The position numbers and the translations under genes were made by a program. Positions 35,395 to 46,277 of a stretch of DNA of 64,000 nt are shown here, piece by piece (position 1 is the first letter of the stretch; each line of letters begins with the position of its first letter). The DNA is from Chamaecyparis obtusa (taxonomy: Eukaryota > Streptophyta > Pinopsida > Cupressales > Cupressaceae). A model generated the notes under the pieces. The model was not told the origin of the DNA. It saw nothing but the letters and a program-made list of their open reading frames with translations, and did not search any database. The stretch lies in assembly GCA_027943335.1 (NCBI GenBank), contig BSBK01006027.1, forward strand, positions 124,001 through 188,000, read 5' to 3'.

Positions 35395-36785
35395 CCCTAA
35401 ATCTTGAGCTTCTTGAGCTAAAGGTTTAACATTTGAAGCACGAGGTGAGTAATACCATGCAAGAGGTTAACACCTTGATCACTATCATGGAGAAATTTCT
35501 TAAGAGCCTCTATAGCTTGAATAGAATCTTAATTATGGTTCTCTTGAATAAGCCAATTACCCATTTTATCAATTTCAGTTGAAAGTTTTTGAACTTGTTC
35601 AAGAGGAACTTATCATCCTCATCATGAGATAAGTGAGAAGAGTTTTGCTCCATAGTAGGATCAGAATCATGAAGAATCAAATTATCATCTGGGACCCTAA
35701 GGAAAGGAGAGGAAGATTCAAGATCAAAGGCACCCATGAGTCTATGACTTCTTCTAACTAGAATGTTATAAGTAGGACTAGTAGTAGTAAAGCTCATAAA
35801 CCAATGCAATGCAAATGAACTAAACTAAGAACACATAAAGCATGAATATTTTTGTATTTTTGAAATCTAATTAGCATGCAAGATCTAACACAAAAGAGAA
35901 ATCTAATACTAACAAGATAAAAGGAAATCTAACACCACAAAACATAATAGGGCATCCAATTCCACAAAAGAAAGGAGAGTAAGTATATCAGGTTCACCAA
36001 AATGAATAGTGAAGGTGAACACACACAATAAGACAAAGGGAAATCTACCACCACAAAGAAAGAGAGTAAGCTAGTCGGGTTCACCAAAATGAATAGAGGT
36101 AAAATTGAATCACCTCTATTGAGTGTAATTGTAAATTGTATGGGGGAAATATGAGATCCACTCTTAAATCCAAATTCCCAATAGAGAGATCCAATTTGAT
36201 CAACCAAAAGGTTAATGCACAATCGAATCAATCTATGGAGAATGTGAAAGAGAGAGAAAAACCCTATATTTCCCTATGGAGAATTATGCTTAAAATCTAA
36301 AATAATTGAAATACAAGTACTAACCTCAAATTAGGGAAAATCTGGAAAATGCCAATTTCTGATGTCTGTGTGTACTTTTAGGGAATTCTACAACCTATTT
36401 TGGACTGGAAATGCCGAGACAAAGAAAACCCAAAAATCTTTTATCTTTCTGACAGCAGGTAGTCTTTGACCCTCATAAAAGGTCAAAGGCTACATTCTTT
36501 ATTTGAAGGTCAATTTTGAATTTGTTCGCATATCTTGAAAGTTCACCGAAAAGGGTATCCAAATCTACTCTTAGATTTGAAATTCTACACCTATACCTGC
36601 AAGAAAAAGGGGGTTTTTGTTTGTATGGGATGTTTGCCTTGGTCAACCCTAATTGAGGAATTAACCTTGAAATTGAATTGAAATGTAGTGTGCATTAACA
36701 AAGTAATTGAAATAATTCACCTCGCTTATGTTAAAGTCCTTGTAGAGGATTTGAATCCTCAAATCCACAAATAGGAATGCTTCAA
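35395..36785 (-). other. D 5' leader region
   Basis: Contains the possible frameshifted gag N-terminus (35809-35510) and a leader of about 1 kb. No tRNA-Met primer site is next to the LTR at 36786. An imperfect palindrome GGATTTGAATCCTCAAATCC occurs near 36747. Confidence 0.55.
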
Positions 36786-37602
36786 TGGATGTTGGATGTC
36801 TCAAATCAATGGCATTTGATCTTCAACACCAATCTTGAATTGATCCTTGCATATGAGGAGGCTTGGATGAATGTAGAAGGATGGATCTTCAAGGGGGCTC
36901 CAAAGAGATTGAATCCTTCAATGGCTAACAATGGATCTCCTTGATGGATGAATGCTTAAACACTTGAATTCTCGAGGCTTGCTTGAATGCTTGAATTCAC
37001 TTGCTTGCACTTGAGAGCTCACTCATGAAATTGCTTGAGAGATGAGATGTGAATAATGAATGAGAAAATGACAGAGGAAGGCCTCCTTTTATAGTGAACT
37101 AGGGCATAATCCTCTAAAGGGGCCACCTTGGAGAATTAAATCCCAATTAGGTCCTAACCTTTAGAAAATATACCTAGATTAAATGAAATTTAAGGATTTA
37201 CCATTCTGAAATCCAAAATGGCTGACCCAGAGGTGGGAAAATAAATATCCCTGAAACCCGACACCCGAAAATAAGGAAACTTGAAATCTGGACAGCGGGT
37301 CAAGGAGGAGGTTGGAACTGACTAGGTCAGGATCAAGGTTGATCTTGACCAGGTCAGGTTAGAGGTTGACTTTGACCCCATAAAGTTGAATTTAACCTTA
37401 TGGTCAAAAACCTTAGGATCTTGACCTAGAATGTTATGAAATGCAGATATGAAGTGAAAAATGGGTGCAGAAGGAAGCAAAACAAGGGGAAAAGCTAGAT
37501 ACATGCAAAGACCTGATCAAGGCACTTAACATGACCCCAGACCACTTACTCAGAGGGCTAAATGCTCTTATCATGGAAGTGCTTCCATTTTAAGATGATA
37601 CA
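36786..37602 (-). repeat. D 5' LTR
   Basis: 817 bp; begins TGGATGTTGGATGTCTC and ends AAGATGATACA. It pairs with 30526-31344. Confidence 0.9.
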
Positions 37603-37987
37603 AAAACAACAAGTGCATAAGTTTAAATCAACTAGTGCATGTGTGTTTAAATATAAACAACTAAAAATAAAAGTGTTGACATCTTAAGAAAGGAATAAAG
37701 TTAATTAATAAAATTAATACTTCACTCTAACACCCCCCTTAAGATGAGCAACAATGCAGCTACAAACAATGCAAGAAGAAAGAAAAGGAATCTACAGTGT
37801 TGAAAGCATAAAAATGGGTCCTAGCAACATGGCATGATGAGGTACCCAGCACAACCAAATCTCTATAAAATGGAGAAATAAAGAAAACCCAATGGGAAAA
37901 AACCCTACTCCAAAAGAGATATAAAGAAAAGCAAAAGAAAAAAAAATTACTTCAAGAGACTCTCTCAAAGCCATAAGTACAATGTGT
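37603..37987 (-). other. E LTR end, polypurine tract and internal 3' end
   Basis: 37603-37732 is the second part of the E LTR (ends CACTCTAACA). 37733-37743 is its polypurine tract. 37744-37987 is internal 3' sequence without a recognisable domain. Confidence 0.7.
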
Positions 37988-38589
37988 GCACGCAACATAA
38001 ATTAAGACCCCTCAACTCCATATGAGTAGACGTGTCACTTCACACTGTCGGCTCTACCAAATTAACTACTGATTCCTTCTCATGTTGAATTACATCATGC
38101 GTTCTTAACCGAACATTCTTAACTCTTCTCCAAACACAAATCCAAGCATGCATGTTCAAATAATAGGTGCAACTACTACAAAAATAAAAACAATGTCGGC
38201 TCTATCAGATAAACTCAGGAAACTGTAACTGGAAACTACATACATCATAACTTAGACTGTACTACATATCAGACTCTGTGTCCATGAACATAGCTTCTCT
38301 ATCATGTCTACAACACAAATGTAAACACGCAAGGCTCCACTTCAACCGTACTATAAATCACATATAGAACTCTTCCTGGGACCTGTCAGGAACACTTACT
38401 GAAACAGTCAATTGTATAACTATCTTCATTTAGAATCAACCTCTGCGCTTATGATATCATGTTGATAACATATCTAGGAAACACATGCTCAAGGCTCTCT
38501 TCATCATGCTTCCATGCATGTTTCTTACCATATATTTTCATCAATGACAAACATACAGTCAACACTGGCTTGCTGGAAAATCTCCAACA
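37988..38589 (-). repeat. C 5' LTR, second part
   Basis: Resumes GCACGCAACATAAATTAAGA, as in the intact C LTR near 23345, and runs to CCAACA at 38589. Confidence 0.92.
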
Positions 38590-39585
38590 GACACATCTAT
38601 GCAGCAAGAAGAAGTCCAAGTTGAAGATTTAACTAGATAGGAAGAAGAGAAAGAAGATGAACCTAAAGAAGAGCCTTTTGTTGAGATACCAGTGAAGGTA
38701 AAAATTGAATTCATGTATGTAATTCAAGGCACACTCCTTGCTCCTAAATCATCTATATCATTGTTGTCAAGTTTGACACCTGATACAACCAGTTTAGACT
38801 CATGGGGAGAAGAAGATCTGATGAAGATAAGTGTATTAGCTATGGAGAAAGAAAAAGAAAAACAAGTAATGAGAAATCCTTTAGTTGTTGAATCTATCAA
38901 CATTCTGAATAATCTACTACCAAAGGATAAGAAAGTGACCAATGTTCATTCAGTAAATGATGTCAGCACCATCTTGTCAAGCTTCAAAGCAAATTTATCA
39001 AGTCTAGAAGAATCAACATCTAAGATTGCAGAAGAGAAATATATCAAGAAAAGACTGAATGAATTGATAGGAAATTTCTCACTTGACCTTAACTCACTTA
39101 AGATTGGTCAAGCAATGCTAAAAGAGTTAGCAGCAAAAGGAAGGAAGATAATTGTTGACTACATGAATAAGGACAAACTAACGATAAACCACTCTAAAAA
39201 GATTCAGGAAGCAGAATCTCTAAAGGAAGTAGTAAGAAAATTAGTGGAAGACCCATCTCAAGACATTAACATGTGAAATAATCTTTATTAAGGACAGTTG
39301 GATAAAATTGAGAAAGCAGAAAAAGAGATAGCAAAGATAAGGGCTAGACAAACTCAGCTAAGACATGCACTAGTGTCCTCTCTAGATGTATTGAATCAGA
39401 ATATCAAGTAGATAGATGCCATAATAGTAATATATGATCAAGGTCCTTGCACAAATCTAGAAAAGATGAAGAAAATCACTTATGCATTATGTGCCCATCT
39501 TCAGACAGTGGATGCACTCAAGGTTTTATGGTAGCAAGAAATCAAGAACCTTCAGATTGCATACCCAGATGTACTTTATATGTAA
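38590..39585 (+). pseudogene. N-I ORF2, C-terminal third
   Basis: Continuation of ORF2 after copia C. It starts in the acidic region (EEEKEDEPKEEPFVEIPVKV), then LTPDTTSLDSWGEEDLMKIS, NPLVVESINILNNLLPKDKK, LDLNSLKIGQAMLKELAAKG and a Lys/Glu/Gln-rich likely coiled coil (KIEKAEKEIAKIRARQTQLR). The 192-codon run 38698-39273 is open. Later stops are at about 39274, 39289 and 39408. The TAG used in N-II and N-III after QNL is absent here, so the frame extends to TAA at 39583-39585. Confidence 0.75.
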
Positions 39586-39775
39586 GTACATAAAGTTTTC
39601 CTTTTTGAGAACCTTTGTCATTAATTTCAAAGGGGGAGTAATGTATATGATATAAAGGAGATAGTAAAGGAGATAGTAGTGTATAGAGAAGAGGAAGATG
39701 ATGTACAGTTTGTTAGCAAGTTGTGTGTATAAGTTAAGTTTAGTAACTTCGCCATATTCCTTTGTTGCCATTAAT

Positions 39776-39790
39776 GACAAAGGGGGAGAT
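39776..39790 (+). other. N-I polypurine tract
   Basis: ACAAAGGGGGAGAT immediately precedes TGTTGG at 39791. Preceded by untranslated sequence from 39586. Confidence 0.92.
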
Positions 39791-40885
39791 TGTTGGCAAG
39801 TTGACTTTGCTAGTATATATGACTAAGATTTATGTTTTCATTATGGAAAAAAATTCATATGAAGTTTTGTAGTCAGCGCACTAACTTAGAAGATCAGAAT
39901 TTGGCTAAGTATGGAAGACAGAGTAGTCAGTAAAACACCTGATGATCAGAGCATCAGTGTACATGTGAATGATCAATTTTTGGTATGATCCCTTAGATAT
40001 AAGCTTTTTAGTATGTTACTATGCTAATTCTAAGAACGCATGGTCATATATGATAGCATGAAGAAGTTACAGCAATTCTAAGTGACACAGTCAGTAAGCA
40101 GCAGAATAGAACAGAGCATGGAGCCGATAGATAGTATTTTGATTAGCGTATATCATTATGTTTTTTAAAGGCTATGTGCCTATTATAATTTTGTTATAAA
40201 CATGTTAATATCATTGTATTTAAACACACTTGATCCAATTAACTTGGAAGCATTGTATGTGTTAAGTTATAGGCCGACCTAGTAGTTAGTTTTGGTTGCG
40301 TCTATTCAACATGTATATATGTGAAATGCACTTTTGTATTTGAAGATATGATGGTAGATAGAGAAGAGTAGAAGTATGTGAAGTATGCATTAGAGTAGTA
40401 AGAATGATATAGAGCTTTACAAGAGGTTAAAGCATCAGCACACAAAAGGAACTGATCAGACAGCACTGTCAAAGCAATAGTTCACCTTGCAGATATAGTG
40501 TGTATCTGATAACCAAGAGGTTTTAGCCTTCTTCATTGAGGAGTGAGCTCTGGCAATGAAACATCCACCCCTAAAAAGTTTTGATACTTATAGACTCTTA
40601 ACTGAATCATTGTACTCAGCATTGTAATGACTGCTCCTAACAGGGCAAAGCAACATTAACAAGTTCATAATATAAAGTACAATTATAGTGGGTACTAATT
40701 CCCACAAAGGTTTTCCTCTGGCCAAGGTTTCCCCGTAAACATATCTTGTGTTATGTGTTATGATTGAATACTTCATTTCTCTACTATTCATTTCAGTATT
40801 TAAGTAATTGAGTTAAGTTTCAAGGATCAAAAATTAATTATAGAACACTGATTCACCCCCCCGTTCAGTGTTCCCATTCCTAATA
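39791..40885 (+). repeat. N-I 3' LTR
   Basis: 1095 bp, starting TGTTGGCAAGTTG and ending CCTAATA. Uninterrupted reference for the split 5' LTR. It has a C7 tract near 40856 against C13 in the 5' LTR. The last bases are TA rather than CA. Confidence 0.94.
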
Positions 40886-43800
40886 GGAGGGTCTCCTTCA
40901 TATCATTGAAGTTCCTCATTAATTCTCTCATCCTCCCTCCAATATTCTCTAGAAGAGGTTGGAAATCCTAAAAAGTCTTAACAAACTAGAAAGTAGGTTG
41001 GATCCTTAGAGATCTCTTTGTGTGATGTCTAGAGCCTAAAATAATCAGCCTCATCTTATTTTCCCTCTGATTCCACCTATCATATAGTGGCCTTGCCACT
41101 TCCTTGTCCTTATCCAAGTTATTGATGACCTCAAATAATAGATAATAACAATAATGGATACTTACTAACTTTTCCTCCACCTTCTCATTCAAATGGTATA
41201 GGACATCTTGAAAATTTTCTTTCTTCTGAGAAACAAAATCCTTCTCACTATCAACAAGTTTCTTCTCTAATTCTTTTATTTTATATCTTAATTTCCCTTT
41301 AGAAGCATCAAATGAATACTCTATTTCTTATATGATTTTTGTAGAATGCATAAGTAGCTCTATCAATCAACCTAGGTGTTGAAAATTATGGTAGGAGTGT
41401 AATACCTATAGGATTTTGACCCTATAATTATGCAATGGTCTACTTTAATTGAGGCAACTTCAGCCTCCAATTCAGTACATTTCTTTGATACCTTATCATA
41501 TTCCCTAAACAAGTGGTTGCATCTCAATAAGTATTCTTCTATTTCTTCCTTTTCCTTCCTAGAGACATCATGTTCCATCTTGGCATTATTCATAACCATC
41601 TCCGTAGCATCTACCCCCTCAGTATCTACTACCCTTTGGATTATAACACTTCCCCTCACAATTGGATTGATATCTGCAATATTTGGTTTTTGTGTGGTCA
41701 CAGACAAAGACCAAATGGCCAGTGTTGTATGATCATTACTTCAATAGGCACCCTCCATAGAAAGATCAACTTTATTTTCCTCATTTCCATGAAGTTTCAT
41801 ACTTCTCATAGCATCAAAGGCTACAGTATTAACAATGTTCCATTTTGGCAGGATCAACACCCCTGATTGGTGCACTATTTTCTTCCCTTCCTCTGGGGTG
41901 ATGATAGTTCCAAATTCATTTTGAATTTCTAATTTAACATCCTATACATTTTATTATATAGACCTATCAGGCTTCTAAGCCTTTCTTTCTTTAAACCTTT
42001 TATGATATTCATCTAATTTCAATTTCCATAATAACTACTAGAAAGTAGTGGTGTTGAAATAAAATTCATCTTTAAGGAAAGCAACACATGCTTCCCACAT
42101 TATATCTCTATGGACCTTTCCTTGTATGTCTAAAGTAGTAAAATTAGGGCGAGGAGAAACATGTGCAACTGGCATACCAACTTGCAAATCATCTTTGGGA
42201 AAAAAATGCAATTTTATTCTTTAGAATCACTGGATTCACTAGGTACATCCTCAACAATAATTGTCTCTTATTTCCCACCTTTTTCCTTGGATTTTGAAAA
42301 CAATGGTAGTGGGAAAGAAAGTGGAGAATCCCTTCTACTAGATTTCTTTTTGGGCTCAGAAATGTGAATTCCCTTCAATTTCTTAGGGGGAGATGGAGGA
42401 GATCTTTTTTTGTAAGTCATTATTTTCTTTTCCTTCCTCCTTTTCTCTTCCTCATCATTGTCATTGCTAAAAATCTCACCCCTAACCCTTTTCCAAGTGT
42501 TAGGATGTAAAGGAAGACATTAAGAAGGTCTCTCCTCTAGTTTTTTTTCTCCCTAATGTGGAACTACATGTGTTGACAAATGAGGCACAACACTTGACCC
42601 TAATGTTATACCACCTAATCTCAATATGTTTAACTTTTTCCTTAAGGTAGTAACACAGTCATTGAAGTAATTGCATATAGTATTCATTTTTACATAAAAA
42701 GATAAAATAGTATGCATAAAATCATATGTGGGTTCTATTTTCTTTACCCTATCCCATAATTTCTTATATGCCAATTATTTCTTCTTATTCTCCTCCTACT
42801 GCTCCTCATCATAAATATTTCTGATACAATCTTCAGGGTAATTAAATTCATGAGACATTGTTGTCATATTTATTCTTTCTCTAAAATAATTATAAAAGTC
42901 CTCTGGGTCATTATGCCCAAGAACACTAACCCCCATACCACAAGGCTTCAAAACCTTTTGAAAATGAACCCACCCTCCTTTGCAAACAACAAAGAAAGGT
43001 AAAAGTGTGACATTAGGGAAGATATTCCATTTGCTCCTTCTTGTTAATTCCTTCTCCTCTTTCCAAGCAATCTATCTCATAACTTCAGCAAATCCCAATC
43101 TCAAATTCACACAATATGGAAATACAAAAGGCCTGCCACCAAAACCATATACTATGATTACAATGCTGACATTATAAGGAATAATGTCTCCCCAATTGTG
43201 ACCAGCACCAAGCTCTAGAATTTTGTCTAATCTTTGATGCAAATCAATTGTCAAAAAGCACATAACTAGCAACCTCTCTATCGTTTGACAAAAATGTACT
43301 CCATACTTGTACTGGTAAAGGTTCACCCTCCATGTCTCTTGTTAGGGACATAAATTATTCAAAGAAATAAATATTATTTCATATAAACATGTGAATCAAC
43401 AAGGAGTACCAATAGAAATGATTCACTCCACCATTTTTCATATTTACCAATCTTTCATGAATCACCTCCACAACATATGGCACATAGTCATAAATCGTTG
43501 TGAAATTTAAATTTTCTATTTGGAGGGCCATATACATGTACTCAATGGGCACTATAGAACTAGTGTTCCTCCCAAAAAATTGACACAAGGAGTATTAAGT
43601 AGCTCTTAAATGTAAATAAAAAGCCTCAGTTGGAAAAGGTTCCTTAGTATGTGTCCCAATATAGAAGTTATGGTAGTTTTGTCCTTTGCAAGGGTGAGCT
43701 AGCAGCAAATATCCTCTAGCAAAATATTTAGTCTTTTCATATTAAACTACAAATTCCTTTAATTCCATAGGATCCAAGAACCCTACTACCTCATATGTGC

Positions 43801-44179
43801 CAAACACATCCTAAAATTCTTCTCTGCATAGCCTCATAATGGGGTCTCCAATATTATCCCTTACTACTCTTGACACTGGATCATATCTGTCGAAAACCAA
43901 TTGCATCAATTCTACATCCATGAACACATTTGGGACCACCAATTTCCCTAAGTCATATTTCCAAGCATTAGACTCTAGGTTTTCCAAGTTTTATTTCCCA
44001 TACCTCATTCTAAATAAATCCAATCCAGTTACAGGCAAAATAGCATCAGAAATATGTGCAACTTGGTCATATGAACCCTCATCAACTTTCCATCCTTTAA
44101 TTAGTTTTAACCTGCCATATCTACCATTTTTTGAGGGTTTCAATTGGTCCAAAAAATCATCAAATAGGTTCATTTTCAA
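40886..44179 (-). pseudogene. X: decayed unknown ORF of about 1150 codons, main part
   Basis: Minus-strand coding relic from about 44179 or 44173 (MNLFDDFLDQLKPSKNG) down to 40886, completed at 10360-10195. Legible parts: AWKYDLGKLVVPNVFMDVEL, FDRYDPVSRVVRDNIGDPI, ARGYLLLAHPCKGQNYHNFY, CQFFGRNTSSIVPIEYMYMA, RLVNMKNGGVNHFYWYSLLI and RDMEGEPLPVQVWSTFLSND. Further on come EYLLRCNHLFREYDKVSKKC (likely coiled coil) and RPLYDRWNQRENKMRLIIL. Stops and frameshifts are frequent. The FYWYSLLIHMF segment after a charged helix resembles FRFGSLIIYMYF in family N ORF2, so X may be a distant relative. No known domain recognised. Confidence 0.6.
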
Positions 44180-45430
44180 ATAATCCCTCTAGCCTGAATG
44201 TTTTTTTTATGGAGGAATCTTTAAAATTAGGGTTTTATGTAATGGTAATTCATATATGTAAAACTAGGGCTTCTTAAGTAAAATTAAGAATTCTTCACAA
44301 AACTATGCTTAATTTCAAAAACAACTACCCTAATACCATCTAATTTTTGAATGTAATCCTACATTTTTAGTAAAACAGGAGGATCAAAACCTAACTTACA
44401 GCTTTGCACACAGAACAACATTGAATTTCACATAGCAACACCTCACTTTATCACTTCAACATGTTTAGAGCACTTTAAAATCTCAATAGAATGCAGGATG
44501 AATTGAAAATTGGATCATTCATAGCTTTTATTACTATTTTCAGCCAGATTGTCCACCATAAATTCATAAGACTGAACAAACGACTAGAAAATCCTTAATT
44601 TTGCAATTCAAATCTCAGCCATAGATCTTTACCCAAATTAGTACTAGTGCATGATTGTGGGAAGTCCAAACTCATTTGACCACCAATTGTCTAAATGGGT
44701 CCAACAATTATCCAATAGAAATGCACCATGACACAAAGAGCACCAGGAAAGCACCATATCCCATCATCTCTTATGCACTAATGATTGAAGACACGTGTCT
44801 CAATCTTGTGATCCTGAGTAAAATAAACCTCGAGAAACTTCCATCATGGGATCACATAGATCGTTAATTTCTTAAATAACTTAACCATCATACAACCATA
44901 GGGGACCACTAACCATTGATCACCTTTTCACTTAAAATAAAACACCTTTGTTGATTTTACCCATGTGCTAAAAGATTAGCAGTTCAGTTATAAATATTTT
45001 AATCTTCAATATAATCAGAAACTATATCATAAAACTCTTTGTCTCCCAAACCAACCAATTAATTTTTTCCACTTGTCACATGCTTTGGTCACATTTAAAA
45101 ATCTCTTTCTTGTCTAAGACACTTGGCTTCATCTTGCAACCCTATACTAAATAATCTTTGATCACTTTTAATCACTAGATTATGAGAGTCATAGATCTTT
45201 GATGAATTTTATCCTCTGAACAAGTGTTACATAGGATATCCCTTGACCACTACCAACAAACTAGCAAAGGACAAATGGCATATTGGGTCTTGCTTAATAT
45301 AAGAAATAAACTCTTACTTTTAAAAGATAGAAAAGGGACCACAGGCACAGACTTAGGAAAAATAAAAGTTAGAACAAGGAAAAAATTAAAAGGAGTGACA
45401 CTTAATGATTCATGATGGTAGGATTTAAAC
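44180..45430. other. unassigned AT-rich sequence
   Basis: No gene supported. The left end holds AAAACCCTAATTTT-type sequence upstream of X on the minus strand, plausible as a leader. The right end may be an LTR of F2, because a polypurine-like tract lies at 45432-45446. Confidence 0.4.
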
Positions 45431-45431
45431 A

Positions 45432-45446
45432 AAATCCCCCCATCTT
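45432..45446 (-). other. candidate polypurine tract of F2
   Basis: Plus strand AAATCCCCCCATCTT; the minus strand AAGATGGGGGGATTT is followed by TGTTTAAATCC, which could be the start of an F2 3' LTR running left from 45431. No second LTR was found to confirm it. Confidence 0.35.
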
Positions 45447-45762
45447 ACAATGAAAATACCCTCAACCTTAAGAGATAAAAAGGTAACGATGAATTAGAAC
45501 ACAGATTTGGTTTTAACAAGGTTTAAACCAAATTTGAAATGAAAACCCTAGGGAAAAAACTTGACCAACAATGGCTCTTTCTAGGGATGTTCATGACTAT
45601 GGAATGAAGCAAGAACCACATAATCACTAGGAGAGAAGACCACCAATAGATTTCAGTGGAGAGGGTGGAGGCTAGGATTGTCTATGGATTGCAGTGAGAT
45701 CAGGATGAGCTGGCGATAGAAGTGCCAATATTGATTCCAAGATAGTGGGTGTAGTGGGGAAA

Positions 45763-46277
45763 TTATGCTTCTAACGCATGATAGTATGCAAAGGGTTGGG
45801 AATCAATGTGGATGGTGATTTCAATGCCTTGATGTAGGAATTGTATGCACTGATGGTAGGTGGATGGGATGTCTTTAATGGATTTAATCCAAGGTCGATC
45901 ATGGAGGATGTTGTAAGGGAGATCAATATCAACAACATGGCAAATGGTTTCTTGAATTGTTGGGCCCAACTTGATGGGAAACAAAATGGTACCTTCTAAG
46001 GTACATTTTAAGTTATCATAGGCCTTGATGGTGATGACCTCATGTGATATATTAGCCTCTATGTATCCCACTTGCTAGATGAGTTTTAGTGTTCACAAGT
46101 TAAGGGCCGAACCATTATATATCATGACCCTTTTGACAACAAAGTCATTTACCATAACAACGATGCAAAGAGGGAGATTGTGATCGGGTTCAATAGATGG
46201 CATGTTGGATGGTTTGAAGGAGAGAGCACAAGATGTTGATAGATGTCCCATGAGGTTCTCAAAATAGATGATGTTAA
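45763..46277 (-). pseudogene. F2 protease, decayed
   Basis: Continues leftwards from the N-III insertion. The active site reads MIYNGSALNL where F1 has MIDNGSTLKL, so the catalytic Asp is replaced by Tyr. Downstream, VGYIEANISHEVITIKAYDN, LEGTILFPIKLGPTIQET, HVVDIDLPYNILHDRPWIKS and YHQCIQFLHQGIEITIHIDS are well preserved and match plant gypsy protease C-terminal sequence. It stops at 45763. Confidence 0.82.

Larger units (their letters stand above)
30526..37602 (-). mobile_element. D: non-autonomous Ty3/gypsy-like gag-protease element
   Basis: LTRs of 819 bp (30526-31344) and 817 bp (36786-37602) flank a 5.4-kb interior. The interior has a polypurine tract, a gag-protease ORF and long non-coding segments, but no reverse transcriptase, RNase H or integrase. 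It is inserted in the LTR of E. TACAA precedes the left LTR (30521-30525) and occurs at 37599-37603 on the right, so a 5-bp duplication is possible, but the exact ends are uncertain. No canonical primer site was recognised next to 36785. Confidence 0.85.
29486..37987 (-). mobile_element. E: permuted copia fragment (3' end, LTR, 5' leader)
   Basis: On the left is a leader of about 890 bp ending at a primer site (30360-30371). An LTR begins TGTAGGATTTGAG at 30372, is interrupted by D, and resumes at 37603-37732 ending CTCTAACA. To the right of the LTR is a polypurine tract (minus strand CTTAAGGGGGG, 37733-37743) and 37744-37987 of internal 3' sequence. In element direction the order is internal 3' end, LTR, internal 5' leader. 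This is the reverse of a normal element and equals a circle opened inside the internal region. The LTR is about 285 bp without D. There is no clear target duplication, and 17 bp of the host LTR are lost. Confidence 0.75.
22641..38589 (-). mobile_element. C: Ty1/copia element with nested inserts
   Basis: It starts TGTTAGGAATAG at 22641 and ends CCAACA at 38589. The flanking 5-mers are GAGAC and GACAC, a target duplication with one mismatch. Gene order in element direction is gag, protease, integrase, reverse transcriptase, RNase H, which is diagnostic of Ty1/copia. Removing the TRIM and the E/D insert leaves about 7.1 kb with LTRs of about 1.3 kb. The primer site is tRNA-Met type. It inserted in ORF2 of N-I. 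It is the only element in the window with recognisable pol enzymes from integrase to RNase H in copia order, and all of them are damaged. Confidence 0.93.
10361..40885 (+). mobile_element. N-I: family N LTR element, host of nested insertions
   Basis: The outer ends are TATTGG at 10361 and CCTAATA at 40885, flanked by GGAGG on both sides (10356-10360 and 40886-40890). The 5' LTR is 10361-11311 plus 18533-18683, the primer site is at 18686, gag-like ORF1 is 18738-20072, ORF2 is 20495-22640 plus 38590-39585, the polypurine tract ends at 39790, and the 3' LTR is 39791-40885. Subtracting N-II and element C leaves about 7350 bp, including an internal 204-bp duplication, which matches N-II (7216) and N-III (7229). 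There is no pol gene anywhere. It is inserted in the decayed ORF X. Confidence 0.93.

Noticed and set aside
36741..36760. GGATTTGAATCCTCAAATCC near the D LTR as a tRNA T-arm or primer site
   Set aside because: It resembles a T-arm only loosely, does not begin TGG next to the LTR, and is offset from the LTR edge defined by comparison with 30526.
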